DNA of 64,000 nucleotides. It comes from Raineyella antarctica. Lineage in GTDB: Bacteria; Actinomycetota; Actinomycetes; Propionibacteriales; Propionibacteriaceae. A model generated the notes under the pieces. It saw nothing but the letters and a program-made list of their open reading frames with translations, ran no database searches and was not told where the DNA came from. Of this stretch, positions 33,712-45,474 are shown piece by piece. The stretch covers positions 58,599 through 122,598 of the forward strand of contig NZ_FMYF01000012.1 of assembly GCF_900092135.1 (NCBI RefSeq), given 5' to 3'. The position numbers and the translations under genes were made by a program. The first letter of the stretch is position 1. Each line of letters begins with the position of its first letter.

Positions 33712-34583
33712 ACACATCAGATCTCGTCGTCATCGTCGGTGGTACCGGCCGCCTCGGACGCATCGTCGCCGCCCGCCTCCTCGCCGAGGGACGGCAGGTA
33801 CGGGTGGTGGCCCGTTCGGTCCCGGCCACGCCGGTGCCCGGAGCCGAGTTCGTCGCCGCCGACGTACGGCACCCGGAGACCCTGACCGCGGCATTCGAGG
33901 GCGCAGGAGTCGTCGTGTCCGCCATGCACGGCGTCGATCCTGCCGCCAAGGAGTCCCCGGAGTCCGTGGACCGTGACGGCAATGCGAACCTGATCCGGGC
34001 CGCCAGGTCCGCCGGCGCCTACATCGTGCTGATGTCGATCATCGGCGCACGCCCCGACCACCCGATCGAGCAACTCCGGATGAAGGCGGCCGCCGAGCAG
34101 GTGCTGCGCACCGGGCCGGACGACTGGACCATCGTGCGGGCCTCGGCCTACGCCGAACTCTTCGCCGGCCTCCTGGCACAGATGGCCGGCAAGTCCGGGG
34201 TGACGACGGTCTTCGGCCGGGGGGACACCCCGATCAACTTCGTGTCGGTCCAGGACGTCGCCCTGGCGGTGGCGCGCGCGGTCACCGACCCCACCCTGCG
34301 AGGCCAGGTCATCGAGGTCGGCGGCCCCGAGAACCTGACCATGAACGAGTTGGCCTCCCGGGTCGTCGGCGATGCCCACCCGCCCCGCCACGTCCCCCGG
34401 GTCGCCCTGCGAGTGATGTCCCTGGTGATGTCGCTGGTCAACCCCGCCCAGGCGCGGATCGTGAAGCAGGCCCTGCTGATGGACACCATCGACATGAGCT
34501 TCGACCCCGGTCCGAGCCTGGCGGCCCATCCGTGGCTACAGTCCACCCGTATCGAAGGAGTGCCGCAGGCCGCCGACCGGTGA
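33708..34583 (+). CDS. NmrA-like NAD(P)-binding protein
   Basis: A 291-residue atypical short-chain dehydrogenase. The Rossmann loop is VIVGGTGRLGRIVAARLL (GGTGxxG, residues 8-25), and VVARSVPA follows at the second strand. MSIIGARPDHPIEQLRMKAAAEQVL carries the K of the usual Y-x-x-x-K region but without the active Tyr, as in NmrA/NAD-sensor types. FVSVQDVALAVARAV is the family's later motif. It may be a quinone or aldehyde reductase, or a redox sensor. Coupled by ATGA to the SnoaL-like gene. Confidence 0.8.
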   Translation: MNTSDLVVIVGGTGRLGRIVAARLLAEGRQVRVVARSVPATPVPGAEFVAADVRHPETLTAAFEGAGVVVSAMHGVDPAAKESPESVDRDGNANLIRAARSAGAYIVLMSIIGARPDHPIEQLRMKAAAEQVLRTGPDDWTIVRASAYAELFAGLLAQMAGKSGVTTVFGRGDTPINFVSVQDVALAVARAVTDPTLRGQVIEVGGPENLTMNELASRVVGDAHPPRHVPRVALRVMSLVMSLVNPAQARIVKQALLMDTIDMSFDPGPSLAAHPWLQSTRIEGVPQAADR

Positions 34584-34651
34584 GCCGGACCGGTCGACGA
34601 ATATCCTGTGAGGTACTTCACACCCCGGACCGACGAGCACAGGATGGAACC

Positions 34652-36130
34652 ATGGAATCCGTCTGGCTCGCCACCCATCCCTCCACCCCGGCCACCGACA
34701 CCTTCACCGACGGCGCCCACGCCGACACGATCGTCGCGGGCGCCGGGCTCGCCGGCCTGGCCACGGCCGTCATGCTGGCCCGCTCCGGCCACCAGGTGGT
34801 GGTCCTGGAGGCCCGTAGCGTCGGGGCCGTCACCACCGGCCGGACGACCGGCAAACTGTCCCTGCTGCAGGGCCTGACCCTCTCCGGCATCCTCGCCCAC
34901 CACTCCAAGGACGTGGCGCGCGCGTACGTGGAGGGCAACCGGGAGGGACAGGCCCTCCTGGTCCGCCTGATGGATGACCACGGCGTGGCGTACGAGCGGC
35001 GGCCCGCCTACACGTACGCCACCACCGACGACGGCCTGAAGCGGCTGCAGGCGGAACGGGACGCCTGCGGGACCGCAGGGCTGGACGTGGAGTGGACCGA
35101 GGACACCGAGCTGCCCTTCCCGATCCGCGGAGCCCTGCTGCTGCCCAACCAGGTCCAGCTCCACCCGCTGGCCGTCCTGGACATGCTGCGCACCCAGCTG
35201 GCCGAGCACGGGGGCGTGCTGGTCGAGGGCGTACGGGTCACCGCCGCCGACTCGGGCTCCCCGGTCACCGTGACGACCACACAGGGCCGGATGACGGCCG
35301 ACCGACTGGTGCTCGCCACGGGGACCCCGATCCTGGACCGCGGCGCCTACTTCGCCAAGCTGACCCCGCTGCGCTCGTACGTGACCACCTACCGGGTGCC
35401 CGGACCGGTCCCGCGGGGGATGTACCTGTCCTCCGACGACCCGACCCGCTCGCTGCGGACGGTGGAGGTGGACGGCGGCGTGCAGTTGGTGGTCGGCGGA
35501 AACGGCCACGTCACCGGCCGCTCCGCCTCCGCGTCGGAGGCCGTCAGCGGGCTGGTCGAGTGGACCGGCCAGCACTTCCCGGGTGCCGAGCGGACGTACG
35601 CCTGGTCCGCCCAGGACTACCGCTCGGTGAACCGGGTGCCGTTCGTCGGCCCGATGCCGCGCGGCGGCGGGAACATCTACGTCGCCACGGGATTCAACAA
35701 GTGGGGCATGACGAACGCCGTGGCCGCGGCCGTGAACCTGGCCGGGCAGATCCTGGGCGGGTCGATGCCGTGGGCCGAGACGCTCGGGCACCGGATCACC
35801 AAGCCGGCCGGCCTGGTCAGCGCCGTCGGGCCCAACGCCGCCGTCGCCGTCGAGGCGACCAGGTCGTGGGTCCAGGCAGAGGTCGGCGCACTTCCCGACG
35901 AGCCCCCGGCGGAGGGCACCGGCGTCGTGGGCCGGGGCCGCCACGGGCGGCCGGAGGCGATGTCCACGGTGGACGGCCACACCTGCCGGATCTCGGCCGT
36001 CTGCACCCATGCCGGAGGGATCGTGGGCTGGAACGACGCCGAGAAGTCCTGGGACTGCCCCCTGCACGGCTCCCGCTTCGCCGCTGACGGCACACTCCTG
36101 GAGGGACCCGCGGTGACCGACCTGGAGTAG
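34652..36130 (+). CDS. FAD-dependent oxidoreductase with C-terminal Rieske domain
   Basis: A 492-residue fusion. The N-terminal DAO-type FAD domain starts with IVAGAGLAGLATAVMLARSG (about residues 24-43) and VVVLEARSVG, and ends with GFNKWGMTNAVAAA. The C-terminal 100 residues form a Rieske domain with CTHAGG and CPLHGSRF (C-x-H and C-x-x-H). This architecture (as in YhfW-type proteins) suggests electron transfer between FAD and a 2Fe-2S cluster; the substrate is unknown. ATG at 34652 has AGGATGGAAC upstream, chosen over an earlier frame that overlaps the NmrA gene. Likely the third gene of the TetR-controlled operon. Confidence 0.87.
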   Translation: MESVWLATHPSTPATDTFTDGAHADTIVAGAGLAGLATAVMLARSGHQVVVLEARSVGAVTTGRTTGKLSLLQGLTLSGILAHHSKDVARAYVEGNREGQALLVRLMDDHGVAYERRPAYTYATTDDGLKRLQAERDACGTAGLDVEWTEDTELPFPIRGALLLPNQVQLHPLAVLDMLRTQLAEHGGVLVEGVRVTAADSGSPVTVTTTQGRMTADRLVLATGTPILDRGAYFAKLTPLRSYVTTYRVPGPVPRGMYLSSDDPTRSLRTVEVDGGVQLVVGGNGHVTGRSASASEAVSGLVEWTGQHFPGAERTYAWSAQDYRSVNRVPFVGPMPRGGGNIYVATGFNKWGMTNAVAAAVNLAGQILGGSMPWAETLGHRITKPAGLVSAVGPNAAVAVEATRSWVQAEVGALPDEPPAEGTGVVGRGRHGRPEAMSTVDGHTCRISAVCTHAGGIVGWNDAEKSWDCPLHGSRFAADGTLLEGPAVTDLE

Positions 36131-36176
36131 GTTCCTTGTAGCCCGGCGAGCGTCCGGGCCGGGACGAGGAGCGCGG

Positions 36177-36941
36177 ATGACCGGGATCGACATCCTCGGG
36201 ATGGACATCGGGGTACTGGGGCTCATCGTCCTCGCCGGCGTCGGCACCGGCATCGTGGGCTACCTCACCGGGCTGGCCTCCCTGGTCAGCTACCCGGTCC
36301 TGCTCGCCGCCGGCCTGTCGCCGGTCGCGGCGAATGTCTCCAACACCCTCGGCCTGGTCGGCGTCGGCGTGGGCTCGACCGCCCGGGCGATGCGTACGGT
36401 CACCGGCGGCAGCGGGCGGACCCTGGCCGCCCAGCTGCTGGTGGCCGCGGTCGGGGGTGGACTGGGCGCGACCCTGCTGCTGGTGGCCGGCGAGTCGAGC
36501 TTCGAGGCGATCGTGCCGTGGCTGGTGGTCCTCGCCTCGGCCCTGCTGCTGCTCAGTCCCCGGATCAGCCGGATGCGCAGGGAGGGCCCGAACCCGGTCG
36601 TGTACTGGGTCGGCCTCTTCCTGGTCTGCTGCTACGGCGGCTACTTCGGTGCCGGCGCGGGCGTGATGTACCTCGCGCTGGCGCTGATCGCCAGCTCGGA
36701 CCTGTTCACCCGCGCGATGGTGATCAAGAGCCTCCTGCTCGGGGTGAGCAACCTGATCGCCTCACTGATCTTCATCGGCTTCGGCCCGGTGAACTGGGCG
36801 GCGGCGATCGCGCTCGGGCTGGGCTGCGTGGTCGGCGGGAACTTCGGGCCGGTGATCCAGCGGCTGATCCCGGAGACGCTGCTCCGGATCATCGTGGCGG
36901 CCGGCGGGTTCTTCCTCGCGGGTTGGCTCTGGTTGCGGTGA
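36177..36941 (+). CDS. TauE/SafE-family membrane transporter
   Basis: A 254-residue membrane protein with seven to eight hydrophobic helices in the two-fold TauE/SafE pattern: VGYLTGLASLVSYPVLLAAGLSPVAANVSNTLGLV near the start and CCYGGYFGAGAGVMYLALALIA in the second half. These carry sulfite, sulfonates or other small anions. Preceded by GACGAGGAGCGCGG. It follows the FAD-Rieske gene by 46 bases, so it may still belong to that operon. Its end is close to the convergent DUF2306 gene. Confidence 0.88.
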   Translation: MTGIDILGMDIGVLGLIVLAGVGTGIVGYLTGLASLVSYPVLLAAGLSPVAANVSNTLGLVGVGVGSTARAMRTVTGGSGRTLAAQLLVAAVGGGLGATLLLVAGESSFEAIVPWLVVLASALLLLSPRISRMRREGPNPVVYWVGLFLVCCYGGYFGAGAGVMYLALALIASSDLFTRAMVIKSLLLGVSNLIASLIFIGFGPVNWAAAIALGLGCVVGGNFGPVIQRLIPETLLRIIVAAGGFFLAGWLWLR

Positions 36942-36945
36942 GCCG

Positions 36946-37434
36946 TCAGGCCGCGGGCACCCCACGCCGCGGGCGTCCGAGCGTACGCTGCAGGGTCAGC
37001 ACCAGCGCTCCCGCGGTGGCCAGCACAAGCCCCGCAGCAAGCAGGAAACCAAGGGGATCCGCCGTACTGACCTGCCGGATCAGGCGCTCGGGATCCGCTG
37101 CGGCCCACACGAAGGCAGCGACGGTGCCGAAGTAGCTGCCGATCATGTTGCCCCGGTGGGCGCGCGAGTCGTGGCGGACGGCGGCGAGCACCCCCAGGGT
37201 CACCGTGACCAGGGTGAAGACGGACAAGGCGTGCAGCCACGAGAACCCAGCGGTCGACCTGATCCCGAAGCTGGTCAGGCAGGTGACGGCGATGGCCAGC
37301 ACCCAGCCGGCGCCGAGCATCCGGTGCATCCTGTCGCGGCGGCGACGCAGGATCTGGACCGGACCGAGGACCAGGACGTAGGTGGCGGCGACGAGATGGA
37401 CGGCGATGAGCGGCGCGATGTCGTTCAGTTCCAT
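36946..37434 (-). CDS. DUF2306-type membrane protein
   Basis: A 162-residue protein with four hydrophobic helices, starting MELNDIAPLIAVHLVAATYVLVLGPVQILRRRRDRMHRMLGAGWV; the GPVQ...RRRRDRMHRxLG stretch and histidines typical of DUF2306 are present. Function is unknown, possibly haem- or redox-linked. The ATG is preceded at six bases by TATCTT, so it seems leaderless. Its promoter overlaps the inverted repeats shared with the divergent MerR gene. Confidence 0.8.
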   Translation of the reverse strand: MELNDIAPLIAVHLVAATYVLVLGPVQILRRRRDRMHRMLGAGWVLAIAVTCLTSFGIRSTAGFSWLHALSVFTLVTVTLGVLAAVRHDSRAHRGNMIGSYFGTVAAFVWAAADPERLIRQVSTADPLGFLLAAGLVLATAGALVLTLQRTLGRPRRGVPAA

Positions 37435-37440
37435 GGCTTT

Positions 37441-37446
37441 AAGATA
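37441..37446 (-). promoter_or_regulatory. -10-like box of leaderless DUF2306 gene
   Basis: On the minus strand TATCTT is followed by AAAGCC and the ATG at 37434. It overlaps the MerR operator candidate. Confidence 0.45.
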
Positions 37447-37478
37447 GTGACGCTATCCAGTGCTGCCAACATGGATAG
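37443..37478. promoter_or_regulatory. MerR operator candidate
   Basis: Two linked inverted repeats share the middle arm: GATAG-TGACG-CTATC (37443-37457) and CTATCCA (37453-37459) with TGGATAG (37472-37478). They cover the region between the DUF2306 start and the MerR gene, as expected for a MerR site controlling the divergent promoter and itself. Confidence 0.55.
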
Positions 37479-37512
37479 TCCAGACACCGTCCACTCTCCA
37501 GAGGTGATCCCT

Positions 37513-38220
37513 GTGCGGATGAAGGAGCTGGCCGTACGTTCCGGCACGAGCACCGCCACGATCAAGTTCTACCTGCGCGAGGGGTTGCTGCCGCCCGGGA
37601 GGCGGGTCAACGCGACGCTCGCAGAGTACGACGAGAGTCACCTGCGGCGGCTGGAACTGGTCGCCACCCTGCGGACCGTTCTGGGGGCACCGCTGGACCG
37701 GATCAAGGCCCTCACCGACCGGATCGACGATCCGGAGGTGGCACTGTTGCAGATCCTGGCCGACGCCCAGTCACTGGCCCTGGGCCAGGAGGCGGCCGAC
37801 GCGACCCTGCAGGCCGACGAGGAGCCGGTGGTCACGGACGTGTTCGCCGAGCGGGGCTGGCCCGACGTCCCCTCGTGGGCGCGGACCGCGCTGGACGCGC
37901 AGGTGGCGCAGATGCGGGAGCTGGGGATCGCCGTGGACGCCCGGACGATGTCGACGTACGCGGAGGCGGCCGACCGTGCCGCTGCGCTGGACATCGGGGT
38001 CGTGCAGTCCGCCGGATCGCGGGACGAAGCGGCGCTGGTGGTGGCCGTGGGGGTGCACAGCTACTCGCAGCTGCTGCTGGGGTTGTTGGCGGTGGCCCAG
38101 ACATCGCGCAGCATCAAGGAATTCGCTGATCGTGACGAGAGAGCGGTGGATCGGAGCCCTCACCGTGCGATCCCCGGGATTCACCCTCCACCACCAGAAA
38201 ACCCCCACCCGACAGGGTGA
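37513..38220 (+). CDS. MerR-family regulator
   Basis: A 235-residue regulator: winged helix-turn-helix MKELAVRSGTSTATIKFYLREGLLPPG (residues 2-28) followed by ESHLRRLELVATLRTVLGAPLDRIKALTD, then a longer C-terminal region of unknown ligand specificity. The start is set at the GTG at 37513 because GAGGTGATC (37501-37509), a near-perfect match to the 16S anti-SD, precedes it. An in-frame ATG at 37471 lies inside the operator palindrome and lacks a ribosome binding site. The Pro-rich tail (PPPPENPHP) runs close to the tRNA-Ile gene. Divergent from DUF2306, its likely target. Confidence 0.8.
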   Translation: MRMKELAVRSGTSTATIKFYLREGLLPPGRRVNATLAEYDESHLRRLELVATLRTVLGAPLDRIKALTDRIDDPEVALLQILADAQSLALGQEAADATLQADEEPVVTDVFAERGWPDVPSWARTALDAQVAQMRELGIAVDARTMSTYAEAADRAAALDIGVVQSAGSRDEAALVVAVGVHSYSQLLLGLLAVAQTSRSIKEFADRDERAVDRSPHRAIPGIHPPPPENPHPTG

Positions 38221-38230
38221 GGGCTCATCT

Positions 38231-38307
38231 TGGTGGGCCCAGCTGGACTTGAACCAGCGACCTCTGTCTTATCAGGACAGCGCTCTAACCACCTGAGCTA
38301 TGGGCCC
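38231..38307 (-). tRNA. tRNA-Ile (GAT anticodon)
   Basis: Complete cloverleaf on the minus strand: acceptor GGGCCCA pairing with TGGGCCC, D-stem GCTC/GAGC, anticodon loop CTGATAA with GAT anticodon, TTCAAGT-type T-loop, discriminator A and encoded CCA (38231-38233). Position downstream of gyrA-DUF3566 is the conserved actinobacterial one; the usual adjacent tRNA-Ala is not seen here. Confidence 0.97.
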
Positions 38308-38322
38308 TTCTGCTGCGCTTGC

Positions 38323-38359
38323 GGCGCCGAGGAATGACGATAGCGCATTCCCCGGCGCC
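38323..38359 (-). terminator. 14-bp hairpin after DUF3566 gene
   Basis: GGCGCCGAGGAATG (38323-38336) pairs with CATTCCCCGGCGCC (38346-38359) with one mismatch and a 9-base loop. It lies 16 bases beyond the stop of the gyrA-linked DUF3566 gene on the minus strand and before tRNA-Ile. No T-run follows, so termination is plausible but not proven. Confidence 0.5.
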
Positions 38360-38375
38360 ACGCAAAATCGCGTCC

Positions 38376-38903
38376 TCAGTCCTCCGCGAGGGTGATCTCC
38401 AGCCCACCGATCAGGCGCGAGGCGGTGTTGTAGAGGAACGCCATCAGCGTCGCCATCGCGGTCAGGATGACCACGTTGAGCACCGACAGCAGGATCGTCA
38501 GCCCCATCACCTTGGACAGCCCGAAGTAGTCCTGGATCCGGAACGCCGTGTTCTCACCCGGCGACCTCAGGATGGTCCCGACCGTCTGGTTGATCAGGTC
38601 GAAGACCCCCGAGGTCGACAGCACGACCCAGACCAGCAGCACCAGCACCAGCGCAGCCACGCCGAAGGCGACGGAGAAGACGAAGGACGTCTTCATCACC
38701 GACCACGGGTCGACGCTGCTCAGCCGCAGCCGGGCCTTGCGGGTACGGTGCGCCTGCGTACGGGCCGCAGCATCGGGCTGGGACGCCCGCCGCAGCGGCG
38801 TGGGCGACTGGGGCGACTCCGGTATCCCGGCAGGGCCGTAGAACTCCTCGGTCGACCGCACCGCGGTCGCGTCGACGTCGCTGTCAGGTCGGGCATCACT
38901 CAC
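38376..38903 (-). CDS. DUF3566 membrane protein
   Basis: A 175-residue protein with a disordered N-terminus and the DUF3566 domain: [36 protein letters not shown], then a second helix ([28 protein letters not shown]). It is always found beside gyrA in actinomycetes (mycobacterial Rv0007); function unknown, perhaps divisome or envelope linked. The GTG at 38903 has GGAGG upstream and overlaps the gyrA stop by eight bases, so it is coupled to gyrA. Confidence 0.9.
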   Translation of the reverse strand: MSDARPDSDVDATAVRSTEEFYGPAGIPESPQSPTPLRRASQPDAAARTQAHRTRKARLRLSSVDPWSVMKTSFVFSVAFGVAALVLVLLVWVVLSTSGVFDLINQTVGTILRSPGENTAFRIQDYFGLSKVMGLTILLSVLNVVILTAMATLMAFLYNTASRLIGGLEITLAED

Positions 38904-41610
38904 TGGAGGTCTCCTCCTCGGTCGTCGCGTCGTCCGCCGTCCCATCATCGGTCAGGTCGGTGTCAGCCACGGTCTCTTCAACCTCGACGTCATCCTCGGA
39001 CCCGGACTCGGCCTCGTCACCCTCGGGGTTGAGGGCGATGATCGCGACCGCGTCGTCCTTGGCGACACCGACGAACTTCACGCCCATGGTGTCACGGGAG
39101 GTGACCGCAACCTCGGAGACGGCGCTCCGTGTCACCTGTCCGGAGTTCTTGATCGCGATGACCTCGTCGCCCTCCTGCACCATCAGGCCGCCCACCAGCC
39201 GGCCGCGGTCCGAGCTGAGCTTCATCGCCTTGATGCCCAGGCCGCCACGCCCCTGGAGCCGGTACTCGCTGACCCGGGAGCGCTTGCCGTAGCCCTCGTC
39301 GGTGACGGTGAAGACGAACCGGTCGTCCTCGGGGAAGTCGTGTCGGACCACCATCATCGACAGCAGCTCGTCACCCTCGCGGAACTTCATCCCGGTGACA
39401 CCGGAGGTGGCCCGCCCCATCGGGCGCAGCTGCTCGTCGTCGGCACTGAAGCGGATCGCCTGCCCCTTGCGGGAGATCAGCAGGACGTCGTCCTCGGCCT
39501 TGGTCAGCTCGGCACCGATCAGCTCGTCGTCCTCGTCCCGGAAGCTGATCGCGATCAGGCCGGCCTGGCGCGGCGAGTCGTACGCCGACAACGCCGTCTT
39601 CTTGACCAGGCCCTTCCTGGTGGCGAGCAGCAGGTAGTCGGCCACCTCGTACGAGGGGATCGAGAGCACCTGGGCGATCTCCTCCCCCGGCAGGAAGCTG
39701 AGCAGGCCGGCCACGTGGCTGCCCTTGGCGTCCCGGTTGGCCTCGGGCAGCTGCCAGGCCTTTGCCCGGTAGACCCGGCCCATGTTGGTGAAGAACAGGA
39801 TCCACTGGTGGCTGGTGGTCGCGAACATGTGCGCGACCTCGTCGTCGGCGCGCAGGGTGGCGCCTCGTACGCCCTTGCCGCCACGCTTCTGCACCCGGTA
39901 CTGGTCCGAACGGGTCCGCTTGGCGTACCCGCCGTGGGTGATGGTGATGATGACGTCCTCGTCGGGGATGAAGTCCTCGTCGGAGAGGTCACCATCGGCC
40001 GCCACGATCGTCGTACGCCGCTCGTCGCCGTACTTGTCGACGATCTCCTGCAGCTCCGCGGAGACGATGTCACGCTGGCGCTGCGGGGTGGCCAGGATGT
40101 CCTTGAAGTCCGCGATCCGGGCCTCGAGCTCCTCCAGCGCCGTGATGATCTTCTGGCGCTCCAGGGCGGCCAGGCGCCGCAGCTGCATGTCGAGGATGGC
40201 GGTGGCCTGCGCGTCGTCGATCTCGAGCAGGTCCTTCAGGCCCTCGCGGGCCGCCTCGGTGGTGGGGGAGCGGCGGATCAGGGCGATGACCTCGTCCAGC
40301 GCGTCGAGCGCCTTGACCAGGGCGCGGTAGATGTGCGCCTGCTCCTCGGCCTTGCGCAGCCGGTACTCGGTCCGCCGGCGGATCACCTCGAGCTGGTGCT
40401 CGACCCAGTAGGAGATGAACTGGTCCAGCCGCAGCGTACGCGGCACGTCGTCGACCAGCGCCACCATGTTGCAGCCGAAGGTGTCCTGCAGCTGGGTGTG
40501 CTTGTACAGGTTGTTCATCACCACGCGCGGCTGGGCGTCGCGCTTGAGCACGATGACCAGGCGCTGGCCGGTACGGGCCGAGGTGTCGTCGCGGATGTCG
40601 GCGATGCCGTTGAGCCGGCCGTTGTGGACCAGTTCGGCGATCTTCAGCGCCAGGTTGTCCGGGTTGCACATGTAGGGGAGCTCGGTGACGACGAGCTGGG
40701 CACGGCCCTTCTCGTCCTCCTCGATGTCGATCACCGCACGCATGGTGACCGAGCCGCGGCCCGTACGGTAGGCGTCCTCGATCCCCTTGCGGCCGACGAT
40801 CAGCGCGCCGAGCGGGAAGTCCGGGCCCTTGATCCGCTCCATCGCGGCCTCGAGCAGCTCCTCCTCGGAGGCGTCCGGGTGCGCGAGGGCCCACTGCGCG
40901 GCGTCGTTGACCTCGCGCATGTTGTGGGTGGGGATGTTGGTGGCCATGCCGACGGCGATACCGGTCGAGCCGTTCACCAGCAGGTTCGGGAACCGGGCCG
41001 GCAGCACGGTCGGCTCCATGTCGCGGCCGTCGTAGTTCGGCTGGAAGTCGACGGTTCCCTCGTCGATGTCGCGGACCATCTCCATCGACAGCGGCGCCAT
41101 CTTGCACTCGGTGTACCGCATGGCGGCGGCCGGGTCGTTGCCGGGGGAGCCGAAGTTGCCCTGGCCGTTGACCAGGACGGCCCGCATCACCCACGGCTGC
41201 GCCAGGCGGACCAGGGTGTCGTAGATCGCCGAGTCGCCGTGGGGGTGGTAGGTACCCATCACCTCACCGACGACGCGGGCGCACTTGTACCAGCCGCGGT
41301 CGGGCCGGTAGCCGCCGTCGAACATGGCGTACAGCACGCGCCGGTGCACCGGCTTCAGGCCGTCACGGACGTCCGGCAGGGCGCGCCCGACGATGACCGA
41401 CATCGCGTAGTCCAGGTAGGACTTCTGGATCTCGGCCTCCAGGTCGACCTGCACCACGCTGTCGGTGCGTACGTCGACCGCCAGGCCCTGCTCGGCGGCG
41501 GCTGCCTGCTCGTCCGGTGCGGCCTGGCCGTCGGCCTGCTCGGCGGCGCTGGCCTGCTCCTCGGGCTCCTGGCCCTGGGCGTCCTCGTTCTGCGGGGGGA
41601 TCTCGCTCAT
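38896..41610 (-). CDS. gyrA: DNA gyrase subunit A
   Basis: A 904-residue type II topoisomerase breakage-reunion subunit. N-terminal acidic, Gln/Ala-rich extension of about 55 residues, then [31 protein letters not shown]. The quinolone-determining region [19 protein letters not shown] keeps the Ser and Asp usually linked to susceptibility, and the catalytic Tyr lies in [13 protein letters not shown]. The C-terminal half holds the beta-pinwheel repeats with the GyrA-box ([11 protein letters not shown]) and ends in an acidic tail. Acts with GyrB to supercoil DNA. It lies 16 bases after gyrB. Confidence 0.98.
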   Translation of the reverse strand: MSEIPPQNEDAQGQEPEEQASAAEQADGQAAPDEQAAAAEQGLAVDVRTDSVVQVDLEAEIQKSYLDYAMSVIVGRALPDVRDGLKPVHRRVLYAMFDGGYRPDRGWYKCARVVGEVMGTYHPHGDSAIYDTLVRLAQPWVMRAVLVNGQGNFGSPGNDPAAAMRYTECKMAPLSMEMVRDIDEGTVDFQPNYDGRDMEPTVLPARFPNLLVNGSTGIAVGMATNIPTHNMREVNDAAQWALAHPDASEEELLEAAMERIKGPDFPLGALIVGRKGIEDAYRTGRGSVTMRAVIDIEEDEKGRAQLVVTELPYMCNPDNLALKIAELVHNGRLNGIADIRDDTSARTGQRLVIVLKRDAQPRVVMNNLYKHTQLQDTFGCNMVALVDDVPRTLRLDQFISYWVEHQLEVIRRRTEYRLRKAEEQAHIYRALVKALDALDEVIALIRRSPTTEAAREGLKDLLEIDDAQATAILDMQLRRLAALERQKIITALEELEARIADFKDILATPQRQRDIVSAELQEIVDKYGDERRTTIVAADGDLSDEDFIPDEDVIITITHGGYAKRTRSDQYRVQKRGGKGVRGATLRADDEVAHMFATTSHQWILFFTNMGRVYRAKAWQLPEANRDAKGSHVAGLLSFLPGEEIAQVLSIPSYEVADYLLLATRKGLVKKTALSAYDSPRQAGLIAISFRDEDDELIGAELTKAEDDVLLISRKGQAIRFSADDEQLRPMGRATSGVTGMKFREGDELLSMMVVRHDFPEDDRFVFTVTDEGYGKRSRVSEYRLQGRGGLGIKAMKLSSDRGRLVGGLMVQEGDEVIAIKNSGQVTRSAVSEVAVTSRDTMGVKFVGVAKDDAVAIIALNPEGDEAESGSEDDVEVEETVADTDLTDDGTADDATTEEETSSE

Positions 41611-41626
41611 TGTTCAGTTCTTCCGA

Positions 41627-43657
<2,031 letters not shown>

Positions 43658-43663
43658 CCGCCT

Positions 43664-43669
43664 ATCCTA
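43664..43669 (-). promoter_or_regulatory. -10-like box of leaderless gyrB
   Basis: On the minus strand TAGGAT is followed by AGGCGG and the GTG at 43657. Confidence 0.5.
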
Positions 43670-43788
43670 CCGTACCGCCGGGGTGATCCACGTCACACAT
43701 CCGATTTGAGGCCCCTGGGCGCCGTTTCAGGGCCCTGGGGAGGTAGGTGTCGTGGGTCACCCCATCGAGCGGCGCCCGAACCTCAGAA

Positions 43789-44343
43789 TCAACCGTACGT
43801 GTCCCGGGGTCCGCGGCCGCGGACGCGTAGCCGGCCGTGCTTCCAGGTCGGGACGTCCGGCCCCTTGACCACCACCCGGGTCACCACGTCGTTGCCGAGC
43901 TGCTTGTTGATCCGGGCGATCACCGCGGGTGCGATGTTGCGCATCTGTACCGCCCAGGCGGTCGAGGAGGTCCGGACGGTGAGCACGCCGTCCTCGAACT
44001 CCTCCGCCCGGCAGTGCGCCGCGTTGGCCGGGCCGATCAGCTCGGGCCAGCGTCCCATCAGGGCGTGGATGTCGAGGTCGGTGCGCCAGCCGCGCTCCTC
44101 CACCAGCCGGTGCAGCACGTTGCCGATCAGCTGGGGGTCGCGGTCGTCGGGGCGGGCTCCGCTGGAGAGCGGGTCGACGTAGCGGCGGCGCTGCTTCTTG
44201 CGCCGCTGCTGGGCCGGGGGAGGGGTCCCCGCGTTCACCTGCCGCGCGATCCTGCGGGCCAGGTCGAGGCCGTCGGGGTCGAGCTGCTCGGCGTTCTCGT
44301 CCCGACCGGCGTTCTCCTCGCGCTCGGCATCCTCAGTCGTCAT
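43789..44343 (-). CDS. dciA: DciA-like (DUF721) protein
   Basis: A 184-residue protein with a charged N-terminus (RRKKQRRRY) and a C-terminal DUF721/DciA domain: [66 protein letters not shown]. DciA-type proteins help load the replicative helicase in bacteria lacking DnaC. Located between recF and gyrB as in mycobacteria (Rv0004) and overlapping recF by 11 bases, so it is translated with it. Confidence 0.85.
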   Translation of the reverse strand: MTTEDAEREENAGRDENAEQLDPDGLDLARRIARQVNAGTPPPAQQRRKKQRRRYVDPLSSGARPDDRDPQLIGNVLHRLVEERGWRTDLDIHALMGRWPELIGPANAAHCRAEEFEDGVLTVRTSSTAWAVQMRNIAPAVIARINKQLGNDVVTRVVVKGPDVPTWKHGRLRVRGRGPRDTYG

Positions 44344-45469
44344 CCTCGGTCACCTCCCCTGCTGCCACCCGGTAGCGCCGTCCCGCCAGCGCCGCCGGCA
44401 GGTCCTCGGCCACCGCGGCGGTGACCAGCACCTGGTCGGCGCCCAGGACGCCGCCGGCCAGTCGTTCCCGGCGGGTGGCGTCCAGTTCGGCGAAGACATC
44501 GTCAAGGATAAGCACCGGTTCGATGCCGTCGGCCCGCAACAGCTGGAAGCCGCCTAGCTTGAGGGCGAGGGCGTACGACCAGGACTCCCCGTGGCTGGCG
44601 TAGCCCTTGGCCGGCAGGTCCCCCAGGACGAGCTCGACGTCGTCGCGGTGCGGCCCGACCAGGGACACCCCGCGGGCCACCTCCTCGGCGTGGCGGCTGT
44701 CCATCTGCGCCAGCAGGGCCGCCGCCAGCTCGGCCCGGTCGCTACTGGTCGGCTCCAGGGAACTGCGGTAGCCGGCGGTGGCGACGTTGTTGGTGGGGGC
44801 GATGTCCGCGTACGCCCGGGAGGTGTGGGGCATTAGCGCGGCGAGCGTGTCCAGGCGGGCCGACAGCACCTCCGCGCCGAGTGCGGCCAGCTGCTCGTTC
44901 CAGATCTTCAGGGTGTCCTCGGCGTACGGGTCGGGGGTGCGCCCGCCCCGGCCGGACAACGTCTTCAGCAGGCTGTTGCGCTGCTGGAGCACCTTGTCGT
45001 AGTCCTGGCGAACGCCGGCCATCCGGGGCCAACGGGTGGCGACCAGGGAGTCGAGGAAGTGCCGGCGGGCCGACGGGTCGCCCTTGACGATGGCGAGGTC
45101 CTCCGGGGAGAACACCACCGTCCGCAGGATGCCCAGCAGCTCGCGGGGCCGCTGCAACGGCGACCGGTTCAGCCGGGCCCGGTTGGCCCGGCGGGCGACG
45201 ATGTCGATCTCCAACACCAGGGCCCGCTCGTCACCGCGCCCGGCCCGTACCCGCGCCTTGATGGTGGCCTGGTCGGCGCCGTGGCGCACCAGGGGCAGGT
45301 CCGAGCTGACCCGGTGCGAGCCGAGCGTGGCCAGGTAGTCGATCGCCTCGACCAGGTTGGTCTTGCCTTGGCCGTTGGCACCGACGAAGGTGACCACCCC
45401 GGCGTCCAGCCCCAGGTCGACGTGCCGGTAGGACCGGAAGTCGGCGAGGGTGAGGTGGTCGACGTACAC
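44333..45469 (-). CDS. recF: DNA repair/replication protein RecF
   Basis: A 378-residue SMC-like ATPase that helps load RecA at gaps. Walker A is [15 protein letters not shown] (about 29-43), the start [21 protein letters not shown] is typical, and the C-terminal signature and Walker B are in [18 protein letters not shown]...[16 protein letters not shown] start with GAGG upstream. Follows gnd by five bases, forming the dnaN-gnd-recF-dciA line. Confidence 0.96.
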   Translation of the reverse strand: MYVDHLTLADFRSYRHVDLGLDAGVVTFVGANGQGKTNLVEAIDYLATLGSHRVSSDLPLVRHGADQATIKARVRAGRGDERALVLEIDIVARRANRARLNRSPLQRPRELLGILRTVVFSPEDLAIVKGDPSARRHFLDSLVATRWPRMAGVRQDYDKVLQQRNSLLKTLSGRGGRTPDPYAEDTLKIWNEQLAALGAEVLSARLDTLAALMPHTSRAYADIAPTNNVATAGYRSSLEPTSSDRAELAAALLAQMDSRHAEEVARGVSLVGPHRDDVELVLGDLPAKGYASHGESWSYALALKLGGFQLLRADGIEPVLILDDVFAELDATRRERLAGGVLGADQVLVTAAVAEDLPAALAGRRYRVAAGEVTEDDD

Positions 45470-45474
45470 GGACC

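Noticed and set aside
43690..43760. GC-rich partial hairpin between gyrB and the DciA-like gene as a terminator
   Set aside because: CCCTG...CAGGG pairing is only five bases and mismatched beyond; too weak to call.
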